A DNA stretch of 33,982 nucleotides from an uncultured Eubacterium sp. (GCA_947385875.1 CANDMV010000030.1:1-33982), one strand, 5' to 3'. Numbered from the stretch's first letter, positions 14,680 through 22,904 are shown. Program-made: numbers and translations. Notes: generated by a model not told the origin, from the sequence alone.

Positions 14680-17094
14680 TCACGAGTCCGCACGCACTAT
14701 CACTGCCGCTCCGCTCACTTTTTTCAAATCACCTTCCCGTGTATGGATAAACAGTCTATACTTCCCAGACTTTCTTTTCCAAGTAAATCCGGCCTTAACC
14801 TGAAGCTTTCCATCCACGCAATAATTAGATACCGTGCAATAAGTTACATCCGGCTCCTCAATTCCTGTGTCAGCAAATCCAATGTCCAGCCGTTCTCCGT
14901 CCTTTGCCGAAACACTGTAATAAATCTTATCATTTTTATCCAGTTCATAGGTTCCAAGCCAGACAAATTCTCCGTCTTTTACCCGATTGATTTGAACAGG
15001 CACTGTAACCTTTTCCCCTCCGGCCTGCGTGATGGCTTTGTCTACTATATTCCCCTGCTCCGTCTGTTCCTTCTTAGTTTTCTCCTTATCGCTCGGCACC
15101 ATTAATTTCTCTGCTTTCGCATTGCTCATGCGTTTTACGCTTATAATTTTACCATCTGCATCCCTCTTTATCCTCACATTCACCGTTCCTTCGGGATCCA
15201 TGCTCGTAAAATAAGCAGAACTGTTTTCCTGACTGTCCAGCAAAAGCCTGACCCGTTTCCCTTTATAATAATAGAAGCTTCCTTTTAATGTAATGCCATA
15301 TTTATTATATTCTGCAGTCCTCTTTTTTTCTAATTCTGCTTTCATCCCCAGCTCTTCCAGCAGTCCCATCTGATATGCAGTCCGTTTATCCCTCTCAGCC
15401 TCTGCCAGCCAGTTCATCTTCATTTTCCGATCCATATACTGTGCCAGAGTGAAAAAAAAGTTTATCTTTTCATCCTTATAAGCTTTTTTTGCAAACAACT
15501 TCACAAAATCGTCTGCTTCCTCCAGCTGCGTCAGGCTGATATTAAAAAACGCAATTTCATCATCCTCATAAATCCGCTCCAGCCATTCTTTCTGCTCATC
15601 TTTGTCCATTTTGGAAAATTCTTTTCCAAATGCCGGAAGATTGCCCGCTTTATAATATTTTTCTGCCGAACTGTCCGATGTGGACACCGCAGTGCTGCCT
15701 TTCTTCCCTGCATCTCCGGACACGGATACCGCAGCACTCCCTTTCTTCCCTGCATCTCCGGACACGGATACCGCAGCACTCCCTTTCTTCCCTGCATCCC
15801 CAGATACAGCCCTAGCGGCATCAGCCGCTGCAGGCTCAGCCGGCACAGCCGCGCCAACTTCTACTGCCGCTGCCGCCAGTGAAGCGGTAAGCACAACAGA
15901 CAATACAAACGTTATTCTCGAAGATTTTTTATAATTCATAATCACATACAACCTTTCTTTTAATTGCTTTGCATCTGCACTCAGCGTAACAGATGGAAGG
16001 GGATGTTTAAAGCCGTCTCCTGTCTTTAACGCATTCAGCAGCGTATCCCCATAATCATGCTGTCCCTTTTTGTCAAGCCTGCAGATCACGGCTTCATCAC
16101 ATGCCAGCTCACAGGCGCGTCCCAGCTCCCGGCTCATCAGCCAGACCAATGGATTAAACCAGTGCAGGCACAAAGTAAGCTGCACCAGCCATTTATAAAG
16201 CATATCCATATGTTTTAAATGCACCATCTCATGCCATATCGTATACTTGAAGTCAGCCTCAGACAGCTGAGCAGACGGGAGCACAATACATGGATGAAAA
16301 AAACCTATCAGCAGCGGCGAACAAATCAGACTGTTTGTATATAGCTCCACCGGACGCTTTACACCAACCCGCTCCCCAACCTGCGCCAATGTATCTAACA
16401 GCTGCATGTCAGCAACTTCTTCCCACCCTGCTTTCATATATACTATAAACTCCTGATAAACAGTGATCTTTCGAACAAAAAAAACCACTGCTGTTCCAAG
16501 CCATACTACCCATAAATGTGAAAATCTACAAACATATGTTATGATCTCAGACAGCACACCGCTCCAATTACTATCGGCATTTTTATCATATGCCGCATCC
16601 ACGCTTAGATTCAAACGATTCTCATCCAAATGTTTTCCATTCAAATAATTTTCATCTAAATGATTCTCATCCAAATGTTTTTCATCTAAATAATTTCCGT
16701 TCAAATGATTCTCATTCGAATAATCCTCATCCAAACGATTCTCATTCGAATCATCCTCGTCCAAATGATTTTCATTGAAATGATTCTTATCCAAGCGATT
16801 CCCATCAGAATCTGTGCTTATATTCTGCAAAGCCGTGCCGTCAGAAAAATCCTCTAATTCCGTAACGTCTTCCGAAACAATCTGCCAGATTCCAGTCCAC
16901 TCCATCAGCAAAATAGAAATACTCTTTTGAACTGAAAACGGAAGCAGAAGGCTGGCAATGACAATCAGCCAGATGTAATACTGCCACCGCCTGCCTGTCC
17001 TGTTTTGATACAACGGCCTGAAAATAATTAATATAAGTATGAGCAGAGCACCTGAAAAAGACATGGAAAGAAACCGTGCCAGAATATTATTCAT
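14680..17094 (-). CDS. M56 family (BlaR1/MecR1-like) membrane metallopeptidase sensor with repeat-rich linkers
   Basis: About 804 residues. N-terminal hydrophobic segments (about 5-25, 35-60) are followed by an unusual cytoplasmic or loop region made of 15-bp-encoded pentapeptides (ENHLD/ENYLN type, about residues 95-160). A further membrane segment lies near 185-205, then the M56 domain with zinc motif HEMVH at 288 (YTIWHEMVHLKHMD) and ELACDEAVICRLD. A membrane helix near 395-415 leads to a Ser/Gly/Lys repeat linker (VSGDAGKKGSAAVS, three copies) and an extracellular-type C-terminal domain unlike the penicillin-binding domain of BlaR1. The start at 17094 (MNNILARF) overlaps the blaI stop by 8 nt and has GGTGG 7 nt upstream. 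It probably senses a signal outside the cell and relieves BlaI repression. Confidence 0.88.
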   Translation of the reverse strand: MNNILARFLSMSFSGALLILILIIFRPLYQNRTGRRWQYYIWLIVIASLLLPFSVQKSISILLMEWTGIWQIVSEDVTELEDFSDGTALQNISTDSDGNRLDKNHFNENHLDEDDSNENRLDEDYSNENHLNGNYLDEKHLDENHLDENYLNGKHLDENRLNLSVDAAYDKNADSNWSGVLSEIITYVCRFSHLWVVWLGTAVVFFVRKITVYQEFIVYMKAGWEEVADMQLLDTLAQVGERVGVKRPVELYTNSLICSPLLIGFFHPCIVLPSAQLSEADFKYTIWHEMVHLKHMDMLYKWLVQLTLCLHWFNPLVWLMSRELGRACELACDEAVICRLDKKGQHDYGDTLLNALKTGDGFKHPLPSVTLSADAKQLKERLYVIMNYKKSSRITFVLSVVLTASLAAAAVEVGAAVPAEPAAADAARAVSGDAGKKGSAAVSVSGDAGKKGSAAVSVSGDAGKKGSTAVSTSDSSAEKYYKAGNLPAFGKEFSKMDKDEQKEWLERIYEDDEIAFFNISLTQLEEADDFVKLFAKKAYKDEKINFFFTLAQYMDRKMKMNWLAEAERDKRTAYQMGLLEELGMKAELEKKRTAEYNKYGITLKGSFYYYKGKRVRLLLDSQENSSAYFTSMDPEGTVNVRIKRDADGKIISVKRMSNAKAEKLMVPSDKEKTKKEQTEQGNIVDKAITQAGGEKVTVPVQINRVKDGEFVWLGTYELDKNDKIYYSVSAKDGERLDIGFADTGIEEPDVTYCTVSNYCVDGKLQVKAGFTWKRKSGKYRLFIHTREGDLKKVSGAAVIVRADS
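15698..15811. repeat. 42-bp tandem repeats in the M56 gene
   Basis: Two perfect 42-bp units (15698-15739 and 15740-15781) and a third diverging copy from 15782 encode 14-residue VSGDAGKKGSAAVS-type units in the linker before the C-terminal domain. Confidence 0.95.
16617..16811. repeat. Thirteen 15-bp repeats in the M56 gene
   Basis: Thirteen in-frame 15-bp units of the form GATTCTCATCCAAAT encode pentapeptides of the pattern [H/Y/R/D]-L-[D/N]-[E/G]-[N/K]. Units differ by a few bases each, so the array is older and less uniform than those at 12121 and 15698. Confidence 0.93.
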
Positions 17095-17473
17095 TTTCAT
17101 TCCACCCGCTTTCCCAGAACCTTTTGAGCTCTTCATATTCTTCAGCCGAAATCATGTCTCTTTGTATCAGTGCGGAGACAAGCCCTTTTGCGCTTCCTTC
17201 ATAAAGCTTATTCAGCAGAACCTGTGTCTGCGCAGCCTGATAGTCCTTCTCCGATACTGCAGCAATATATTCATTGCGGCGCCCGATCTTTTTTACTTTC
17301 ACAAGCCCTTTTCCTGTCAGTCTGGACAGCAGCGTAATCACTGTATTTTTCTGCCATGTATACCCGGCTTCTGACAATTTTTCCATAATGTGAGCATACA
17401 AAGCAGCCCCTCCATTTCCCCAGATAATTTTTAAAATCTCCAGTTCAGAATCCGAAACCTGCTGAATCGTCAT
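17087..17473 (-). CDS. BlaI/MecI/CopY family transcriptional repressor
   Basis: A 128-residue winged-helix repressor. Residues 1-70 form the DNA-binding domain: SDSELEILKIIWGNGGAAL, then the recognition helix NTVITLLSRLTGKGLV and the wing VKKIGRRNEYIAAV. The C-terminal helices dimerise and are the usual site of proteolytic inactivation by the M56 partner, encoded directly downstream. AGGAGG lies 6 nt before the ATG. Two 17-bp operator-like sites overlap its own promoter, so autorepression is likely. The signal and regulon are unknown; no beta-lactamase gene is present in the window. Confidence 0.93.
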   Translation of the reverse strand: MTIQQVSDSELEILKIIWGNGGAALYAHIMEKLSEAGYTWQKNTVITLLSRLTGKGLVKVKKIGRRNEYIAAVSEKDYQAAQTQVLLNKLYEGSAKGLVSALIQRDMISAEEYEELKRFWESGWNENE

Positions 17474-17494
17474 GTTTTACCTCCTTTCTTTTTA

Positions 17495-17547
17495 GATAAC
17501 ACTATGTAGGCTATACTTATGATAGCATCATGTAGGCCAAATGTCAA
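17495..17547 (-). promoter_or_regulatory. blaI promoter with two BlaI-type operators
   Basis: Minus strand TTGACA (17542-17547), 17-nt spacer, TATCAT (17519-17524). Two 17-bp sites, GCCTACATGATGCTATC (17521-17537) and GCCTACATAGTGTTATC (17495-17511), share 14 bases and contain the TACAT core of BlaI/MecI operators. One overlaps the spacer and -10, the other the start site region. Confidence 0.85.
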
Positions 17548-17551
17548 TAAT

Positions 17552-17578
17552 AAAAAAGACGAAGCCATAGCTTCGCCT
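17552..17578 (-). terminator. Intrinsic terminator downstream of the AAA-ATPase gene
   Basis: GGCGAAGC-TATG-GCTTCGTC followed by TTTTTTA on the minus strand, about 100 nt after the stop of the ATPase gene and just before the blaI promoter. Confidence 0.85.
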
Positions 17579-17677
17579 TTAGGGCAGGACACCTGTGTGG
17601 TATCTCGTTAAGTTTTCGTATCATTCCTTATCTATTTTTCTAACATTCAACGTTGATCTGTCTGGATGAAACAGCAG

Positions 17678-19249
17678 CTATACGACAGCTTCGATAATCA
17701 CCCTGTCCTCAATCAAAACTTCACGGACTCCAGATTCTTTTTTCTTATTAAAATTGAAGCTTATCATATATCCTCTTTTCAAATGATAATAATCCAAATA
17801 ATCCAGCAGCTGCTTTTCTCCCCTTGTATGATATGCATTGCCACGCCAGATCTTCAATTCCACAACAATCTGTTCCCCTCGATAATCTATAATCACATCT
17901 GTCCGTTCCCTGCTGCGTGTTTCCGCCTCGATATAATAATTTCCCGTACCATTAATAATCGGTCGAAGATACAGCAAAAAATACCTTCTTCCATCTTCTT
18001 CGTAAAAAGTCATATTCTGGTTTCCGTACAAATCATTAAAATGAATCACAAATTTTTCTAAAACAAGCCGCATATTCAAATGCCCGTTTTCCACAAACTG
18101 ATTACGGTCTAATGTCGCTGATCTATAAAGTCTGCTTCCCTGCACCTTGGGCGTTGTTAAAAACAGGTTGTAAAGACGCATTTCAAATATACGGTTTGCT
18201 ATGCTTACCAGACTGCCGTCTGTTTTGATAAACCCAAACATCAGCGCCATCCCTACTTCATCATCATCTGGATTATATGCGATGCTCTGCCCCTGAAACA
18301 GCAGGGCCTCCATCATTTCTTTTAGCTGCGGATACGCGGTCAATTTCTCTGTCAGAGAATCAAACAATGAATTCCTTTCACTCAGCAGAATCCTGACTGC
18401 CTCCAAAATCCCTTCTTTTGACCATGCATCAGCTTTGCCTGAATCATCCATCCATTTGCATAGCCTTGTCACCAGATAAGGATACCCGCCCGTATAATCC
18501 CAGAGCATCCGGCTGACTTGCCAAATATCCATCCCTGTCCGGCAGTCCTTTTCATATTCCTGCAGCATTCCAGCAATATCCGCTGCTGAAAAACTAAGAT
18601 CAATATTAAAATCTGCCGAAATATTCCAAGGGCTGTTATACTTACGCTGCTCCTGAGACTGAATCTTACATTTTAGATTTTTTATATCATAGACTCCTGC
18701 AAGCACTACAGACTGAAATGTACGGACATATCTCCTTCGCTGGTACATGCTTCTTAATATTCCCAGAAAATCCAGAAATACCTGATTGTTACATGCCGCA
18801 TCCACTTCATCAATCATCAATACAACTGCCCTGTCTGTACGCAGGCATAGGTCCGTAATAAAGTCTTTCAGCATCGGAAACCCAAAAATCTCCTGCTGCA
18901 TCTGCTCATCCGCCTGCTTGACGACTGTTTCAGAAATTCCTTCCGTCATGCCGCATACAATCTGTGCCTTCAAAAGCTGAAGAAACGTTTTGCAGAACTG
19001 ATATTCATCCATAAATGCCGCACTGCCCATATCTTCAAAGCTTAAGAAAAATACGCTGTGATCTTTTTTCAGCTTTTGATACAGCGCATCCAAAATAGTT
19101 GTCTTGCCGAATTGTCTTGCACAGTTAATAGTAAAATATTTCTGCTGAGAGATCAGCTCCTGAATAATCCGCTCTGCACGGCTGGTGATATCTACCATAT
19201 AATGAATATCGCTAAAACACGCGCCGCTGGTATTAAAATATTTTCTCAT
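17678..19249 (-). CDS. AAA-ATPase-like protein with C-terminal PD-(D/E)XK nuclease-like domain
   Basis: A 523-residue protein. The N-terminal ATPase has Walker A-like NCARQFGKTTILDAL (about 43-57; RQFGKTT replaces the usual GxxGxGKT) and Walker B VVLMIDEVDAA (about 141-151). A helical lid and winged-helix part follow. The C-terminus contains DVIIDYRGEQIVVELKIWRG (about 452-471), the D...ExK pattern of PD-(D/E)XK folds, then QLLDYLDYYHLKRGYMISFNF. This is the AAA-ATPase_like/PDDEXK_9 architecture common and often multicopy in Clostridia and Bacteroidetes; no function is established. The ATG is preceded by AAAGGA 9 nt upstream. The gene stands alone, with a terminator on each side. Confidence 0.85.
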   Translation of the reverse strand: MRKYFNTSGACFSDIHYMVDITSRAERIIQELISQQKYFTINCARQFGKTTILDALYQKLKKDHSVFFLSFEDMGSAAFMDEYQFCKTFLQLLKAQIVCGMTEGISETVVKQADEQMQQEIFGFPMLKDFITDLCLRTDRAVVLMIDEVDAACNNQVFLDFLGILRSMYQRRRYVRTFQSVVLAGVYDIKNLKCKIQSQEQRKYNSPWNISADFNIDLSFSAADIAGMLQEYEKDCRTGMDIWQVSRMLWDYTGGYPYLVTRLCKWMDDSGKADAWSKEGILEAVRILLSERNSLFDSLTEKLTAYPQLKEMMEALLFQGQSIAYNPDDDEVGMALMFGFIKTDGSLVSIANRIFEMRLYNLFLTTPKVQGSRLYRSATLDRNQFVENGHLNMRLVLEKFVIHFNDLYGNQNMTFYEEDGRRYFLLYLRPIINGTGNYYIEAETRSRERTDVIIDYRGEQIVVELKIWRGNAYHTRGEKQLLDYLDYYHLKRGYMISFNFNKKKESGVREVLIEDRVIIEAVV

Positions 19250-19295
19250 GGCAGTCGGTCCTTTCCTCCACTGAATTAACTTTCACACAGCGAAT

Positions 19296-19327
19296 ACTAA
19301 AAAATAAAGAGCCGGAAATAGCTCTTT
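19296..19327 (-). terminator. Intrinsic terminator of the tRNA-Glu transcript
   Basis: On the minus strand AAAGAGC pairs with GCTCTTT around an 8-nt loop, followed by ATTTTTT, about 50 nt downstream of the tRNA. Confidence 0.85.
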
Positions 19328-19376
19328 CTATAAGCATTCCGACTCTGTTCTCATTAAATGAATATCATCATAATAG

Positions 19377-19448
19377 CAGTCCGTACGGGAATCGAACCCG
19401 TGTTTCCGCCGTGAGAGGGCGGCGTCTTGACCGCTTGACCAACGGACC
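19377..19448 (-). tRNA. tRNA-Glu (anticodon CTC)
   Basis: A cloverleaf can be drawn: acceptor GGTCCGT with ACGGACT, D-arm region TTGGTCAAGCGGTCAAGAC, anticodon stem CCGCC/GGCGG with loop CTCTCAC giving anticodon CTC, and T-arm ACGGG-TTCGATT-CCCGT. The first acceptor pair is G-U. CCA is not encoded. It stands alone with its own promoter and terminator. Confidence 0.95.
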
Positions 19449-19466
19449 ATTTCTTACAACAAAATT

Positions 19467-19495
19467 ATAATACCACGTACCCGACATAATTGCAA
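19467..19495 (-). promoter_or_regulatory. Promoter of tRNA-Glu
   Basis: Minus strand TTGCAA (19490-19495), 17-nt spacer, TATTAT (19467-19472), with TGG before the -10 and about 18 nt between the -10 and the mature tRNA 5' end. Confidence 0.8.
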
Positions 19496-19532
19496 GCCTT
19501 TTTTTACTTTTTTCTATTTTTATTTTAAATGG

Positions 19533-19810
19533 TGTAACAGTTCAGATAGGGTGTTACATTATGGATACCCGGATGCCGGGTGAGGGGAGCTGTCCCGTCT
19601 TCCTGTGACTTTTCCAGAATGCTAAGAATCCCTAAGCATTCTGTTTTTACGCTGCGGCACCTTTAGCTGCTGACATTCAGTCAGGGCGGACTAGGTGCCG
19701 CGACCGTACGGTGCCACAGCGTAAATGCAGAATGCTTAGGGCTTCTTGCATTCTGGAACGGACGCAGGCAGACCGGGCGGATTCCCTCTCCCAGCGTCCG
19801 GCCAGCCATG
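19533..19810. repeat. Palindromic interspersed repeat, copy B (longest)
   Basis: It begins with the TGTAAC...GTTACA hairpin (19533-19558) seen in copy A. Two arms face each other: TTCCAGAATGCTAAG...GCATTCTG...TACGCTGCGGCACC on the left, and GGTGCC.CAGCGTA...CAGAATGCTTAG...CATTCTGGAA on the right, around a GC-rich centre. Each arm also holds its own small AGAATGC/GCATTCT hairpin. It fills most of the 448-nt gap between tRNA-Glu and galE; no gene is apparent. Confidence 0.88.
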
Positions 19811-19845
19811 TTTTGCTTAGCGCAGCAGCTCCTTACTGAACTTTT

Positions 19846-19865
19846 CAAAAATCTGTTTCAAACAG
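19846..19865 (-). terminator. Possible galE terminator
   Basis: A short CTGT-TTGAA-ACAG hairpin followed by ATTTTTG on the minus strand, about 35 nt after the galE stop. The stem is short, so this is tentative. Confidence 0.4.
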
Positions 19866-19897
19866 GCTTATGAAATATAATACAAAAAGTTAAAAGT

Positions 19898-20914
19898 TTA
19901 ATCCTCATACCCATTTGGATTATTCTTCTGCCATCTCCATGAATCCTCGCACATTTCAAGAATCCCATTCTCTGCCTTCCATCGCAGCTCTTTCTCTGCT
20001 TTATCAGCATTCGAGTAGCAGGTAGCTATATCTCCGGCACGGCGAGGCTTAATCGTATACGGTATCTTCACGCCGTTTGCTTTTTCAAAATTCTTCACAA
20101 TATCCAATACGCTATAGCCGTGCCCCGTGCCCAGATTATAAATACACAGCCCGGCTTTTTCCTCAATCTTCTTCAGTGCCTTTACATGCCCGACAGCAAG
20201 GTCTACGACATGAATATAATCTCTGACCCCGGTTCCGTCAGGCGTATCGTAATCATCTCCAAAGACACCCAGCTCTTTCAATTTGCCGACTGCAACCTGC
20301 GTAATATACGGCATCAGGTTATTTGGAATACCATTTGGATTTTCTCCCATCAGGCCGCTCTTATGCGCGCCGATCGGATTAAAGTAGCGAAGCAGGATGA
20401 CGTTCCACTGCGGGTCTGCTTTTTGAAGATCTGACAAGATCTGCTCCAGCATAGACTTTGTCCAGCCATACGGATTCGTGCACTGTCCTTTTGGGCATTC
20501 CTCTGTAATAGGAATCTGGGCCGGATTGCCGTATACTGTTGCCGAAGAAGAAAAGATAATATTTTTACAGTTATTCTGTCTCATCACATCTACAAGTGTC
20601 AAAGTACCTGCTATATTATTATTATAATATTCCCAAGGCTTTTGTACAGATTCACCAACCGCCTTTAATCCTGCAAAATGTATGCAGCTCTCAATCATAT
20701 TGTCAGAAAACAACTGATTCAGTATTTCCCTGTCTAAAATATCGCCTTTATAAAATTTTACTTTCTTCCCTGTAATCTGAGCCACCCTGTCCAAAGATTT
20801 TTCGCTAGCATTGCTCAAATTGTCCAATACAACCACCTCATAGCCTGCATTTAACAGCTCTACGCATGTGTGGCTGCCGATATAACCCGCTCCGCCTGTT
20901 ACTAAGATTGCCAT
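19898..20914 (-). CDS. galE: UDP-glucose 4-epimerase
   Basis: A 338-residue short-chain dehydrogenase-type enzyme that interconverts UDP-glucose and UDP-galactose (Leloir pathway and cell-surface sugars). The NAD-binding loop is [16 protein letters not shown] (residues 5-20). The catalytic Ser/Tyr/Lys set is visible in [10 protein letters not shown] (about 120-129) and [12 protein letters not shown] (about 147-158). The substrate part includes [10 protein letters not shown] and [17 protein letters not shown]. Length is normal. GGGAG lies about 8 nt upstream of the ATG. The divergent AraC-type gene may regulate it, but no other galactose genes are present. Confidence 0.96.
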   Translation of the reverse strand: MAILVTGGAGYIGSHTCVELLNAGYEVVVLDNLSNASEKSLDRVAQITGKKVKFYKGDILDREILNQLFSDNMIESCIHFAGLKAVGESVQKPWEYYNNNIAGTLTLVDVMRQNNCKNIIFSSSATVYGNPAQIPITEECPKGQCTNPYGWTKSMLEQILSDLQKADPQWNVILLRYFNPIGAHKSGLMGENPNGIPNNLMPYITQVAVGKLKELGVFGDDYDTPDGTGVRDYIHVVDLAVGHVKALKKIEEKAGLCIYNLGTGHGYSVLDIVKNFEKANGVKIPYTIKPRRAGDIATCYSNADKAEKELRWKAENGILEMCEDSWRWQKNNPNGYED

Positions 20915-21012
20915 AATTCCATTCTCCCTTCTGATTGTCTGTGATTAACTTAAGTTTATCCTTGTTTCTATAAAATGTATAGAAAAAAATGTATAAAAAA
21001 CATGTAATTTTG

Positions 21013-21053
21013 TTGCATAAATACGTTTTCCATATTATAATCCTTTTATGCAA
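21013..21053 (+). promoter_or_regulatory. Promoter for the AraC-type gene inside an inverted repeat
   Basis: Plus strand TTGCAT (21013-21018), 17-nt spacer, TATAAT (21036-21041). A perfect 9-bp inverted repeat, TTGCATAAA (21013-21021) and TTTATGCAA (21045-21053), flanks the -10, as expected for an operator. The -10 region also reads TATAAT on the opposite strand, though without a good -35 for galE. The rest of 20915-21220 shows only A/T-rich sequence. Confidence 0.72.
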
Positions 21054-21220
21054 ACATACGTCATAACATCAGTTCCCAATCCATTTCAGCTGCACTGTAA
21101 CAGAATCCTGCCGATCAGATCCCTTTATTAACAGCAGTTCCATGATAGGCGGGCTTTTCTGCTGCTGGCAGATTTAAACTGTTCTGTTATGCCGCCGTCC
21201 TGAGAGGAATCATAGAGATT

Positions 21221-22048
21221 ATGAATGAAAACTATAAAAATTCTTACAAATCCACTGAAAAAGAACTGGTATCCCTTGCAGTATATAATGTAGGGTATCA
21301 AAAATGCAATCCGAAATATCAATGGGGCCCCGGCGTACGTGACCATTATTTGATACACTATGTGATTTCCGGAAATGGATACTTAAAAGTAAAACAAAAA
21401 TCATATGAACTGCACGCCGGAGATTCTTTTTTAATCTATCCGGGAGCGGAAACCGCCTATACCGCAGATACAAAAGATCCATGGGAGTATGCATGGGTTG
21501 GATTCAACGGATCCGATGCTTCTATTATCTTAAAAGCGACTGATTTTACTCCTTCACATCCGGTCATTGTAAATACTCCTTATGGCGAAGAAATCACACA
21601 CCAGCTTCTTCACATTTATGATGTACGTGGAAATGATTTCGAAAGTGCGGTAGAAATGACCGGCAGGCTGTATACGACACTGGCTCTTTATCTGAAAGGC
21701 GCAGGGCATACACCGGTTCAAAACAATTATAATACTTATGTACAGAAAGCGATTGAATATATCGCAGCCCACTATTCCTACCCGATTACCATCGAGGATA
21801 TCGCGGACTACGTGGGCTTAAGCCGCAGTCATCTCTTCCGCTCATTTGAGATTGTACTGCAGCTTTCTCCAAAGGAATACCTCACCCAGTTTCGGATTAA
21901 GCAGGCCTGCTATCTGCTCACCCACACCAGCCTGTCGATTACGGCGATTGCGAACTCTGTCGGATTTGAAAGCAGCCTTTATTTTTCAAAAGCCTTTAAA
22001 AAAGCGAAGGGAATTGCACCCAGAGAATTTAAGCAGTCTAAAGTATAA
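21221..22048 (+). CDS. AraC family transcriptional regulator with cupin-like sensor domain
   Basis: A 275-residue regulator. The N-terminal AraC-type cupin includes GPGVRDHYLIHYVISGNGYL (about 31-50), the YELHAGDSFLIYPGAET strand pair and WEYAWVGFNG. The C-terminal two-helix-turn-helix domain has ITIEDIADYVGLSRSHLFRSF (about 188-208) and SITAIANSVGFESSLYFSKAFKKAKGIAPREF (about 240-271). Such proteins usually sense a sugar or glycoside and activate nearby genes. It diverges from galE with a shared 306-nt region holding an inverted repeat. The ATG at 21221 has GAGAGG 13 nt upstream, a long spacing, so a slightly different start is possible. Confidence 0.9.
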   Translation: MNENYKNSYKSTEKELVSLAVYNVGYQKCNPKYQWGPGVRDHYLIHYVISGNGYLKVKQKSYELHAGDSFLIYPGAETAYTADTKDPWEYAWVGFNGSDASIILKATDFTPSHPVIVNTPYGEEITHQLLHIYDVRGNDFESAVEMTGRLYTTLALYLKGAGHTPVQNNYNTYVQKAIEYIAAHYSYPITIEDIADYVGLSRSHLFRSFEIVLQLSPKEYLTQFRIKQACYLLTHTSLSITAIANSVGFESSLYFSKAFKKAKGIAPREFKQSKV

Positions 22049-22186
22049 ACGATTACATAAAGTATAATGAAACAGGCAGCAGCTTCAATATATTAAAATT
22101 AAGTATCCACAAATCAGACTGAACAGACTGTTGTACGCAGCATGATTGATAGAAGGCAGCTGCTTTTATAAAACAGGCACCTCCGA

Positions 22187-22513
22187 TCAGACTGTTACGC
22201 ACACAGCCCCTGCCACGATACATAATACGCCCAGCATTTTTCTTTTTGTTATTTTCTCTTTTAAAATCATATAGGACAGCAGCATTGTCCAGATATAAGT
22301 CACTGATGAAAGCGGCAGCACGACAGAATAATCCAGCGATTTTAATACGTATATATTAAGTCCTGCTGCCGCGACATATAAAAACCCGCCGATATATAAA
22401 TTTATATTGGAAAGCATTTTAAAAAATCCATCGCTGCCGGTTGCTCTTTTAAAAAATATGGAAGCTGCCGAGCCCATAAGTGTCATACACGCGACGAAAA
22501 TATAATTTATCAC
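22187..22513 (-). CDS. Half-size EamA/DMT-type membrane transporter subunit, second of a pair
   Basis: A 108-residue protein with four hydrophobic helices (about 1-15, 35-52, 62-82, 88-107), the size of an SMR/EamA half-transporter. YIWTMLLSYMILKEKITKRKMLGVLCIVAGAV is the typical loop with the conserved Glu-Lys (LKEK) before the last helix. It starts with GTG at 22513, overlapping the upstream stop (GTGA), and the SD GGAGGTG lies inside the upstream gene, so the two are translationally coupled. The pair is likely a heterodimer; the substrate is unknown. Confidence 0.8.
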   Translation of the reverse strand: MINYIFVACMTLMGSAASIFFKRATGSDGFFKMLSNINLYIGGFLYVAAAGLNIYVLKSLDYSVVLPLSSVTYIWTMLLSYMILKEKITKRKMLGVLCIVAGAVCVTV

Positions 22514-22851
22514 TCTTCATCACCTCCGCCTATCAATATTACTCCTGTCGTAATAACGATAATACCGATGACTTTCATCACAGAGATTTTTTCCTGAAGT
22601 ACAAAAATTCCCAGCACCGCACTCAAAGCATAATTTGTGCTCATCATCGGCTGAAGAACCGACACGCTCCCAAAGCGGTATGCCGTCAGCATAAATAAAG
22701 CCCCTGCCCCATACAGCACAAAGCCAATCAGCATATAAAGCACCCCGTTCGAGGTGGACAATTTCCAGAACAGCTGACCTACACATGCGAGCACAGCTGC
22801 ACAGATCATCAGTATAATGCCTTTTTTATTTTTTTCAAATGACTCTCTCAA
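22510..22851 (-). CDS. Half-size EamA/DMT-type membrane transporter subunit, first of a pair (TTG start)
   Basis: A 113-residue protein with four helices (about 12-30, 37-57, 66-85, 93-109). The FVLQEKISVMKVIGIIVITTGVILIG segment mirrors the LKEK loop of its partner, and the C-terminus is acidic (GGGDEE). The frame opens at 22908, but I prefer TTG at 22851: AAAGGAG lies 8 nt upstream, and the extra 19 residues of the longer form come from a hairpin region. It follows rplT by 129 nt; a strong hairpin lies in the gap. Confidence 0.78.
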   Translation of the reverse strand: MRESFEKNKKGIILMICAAVLACVGQLFWKLSTSNGVLYMLIGFVLYGAGALFMLTAYRFGSVSVLQPMMSTNYALSAVLGIFVLQEKISVMKVIGIIVITTGVILIGGGDEE

Positions 22852-22879
22852 CGGCTTTTCTCCTTTCACATGAAAATGC

Positions 22880-22904
22880 CCCCCGCAAACAATGTTTACG
22901 AGGG
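22880..22904 (-). promoter_or_regulatory. Hairpin upstream of the EamA pair
   Basis: CCCTCGTAAAC pairs over 11 bp (with G-U pairs) with GTTTGCGGGGG around a 3-nt loop in the minus-strand transcript. It is followed by CATTTTCATG, a weak U-tract, then the SD of the transporter gene. It may be a partial terminator of the rplT transcript or an attenuator; undecided. Confidence 0.55.

Noticed and set aside
16617..16811. Regular ~15-bp repeats that could be mistaken for a CRISPR array
   Set aside because: There are no unique spacers, the period is 15 bp and in frame, and the array lies inside the M56 coding sequence; no cas genes are present.
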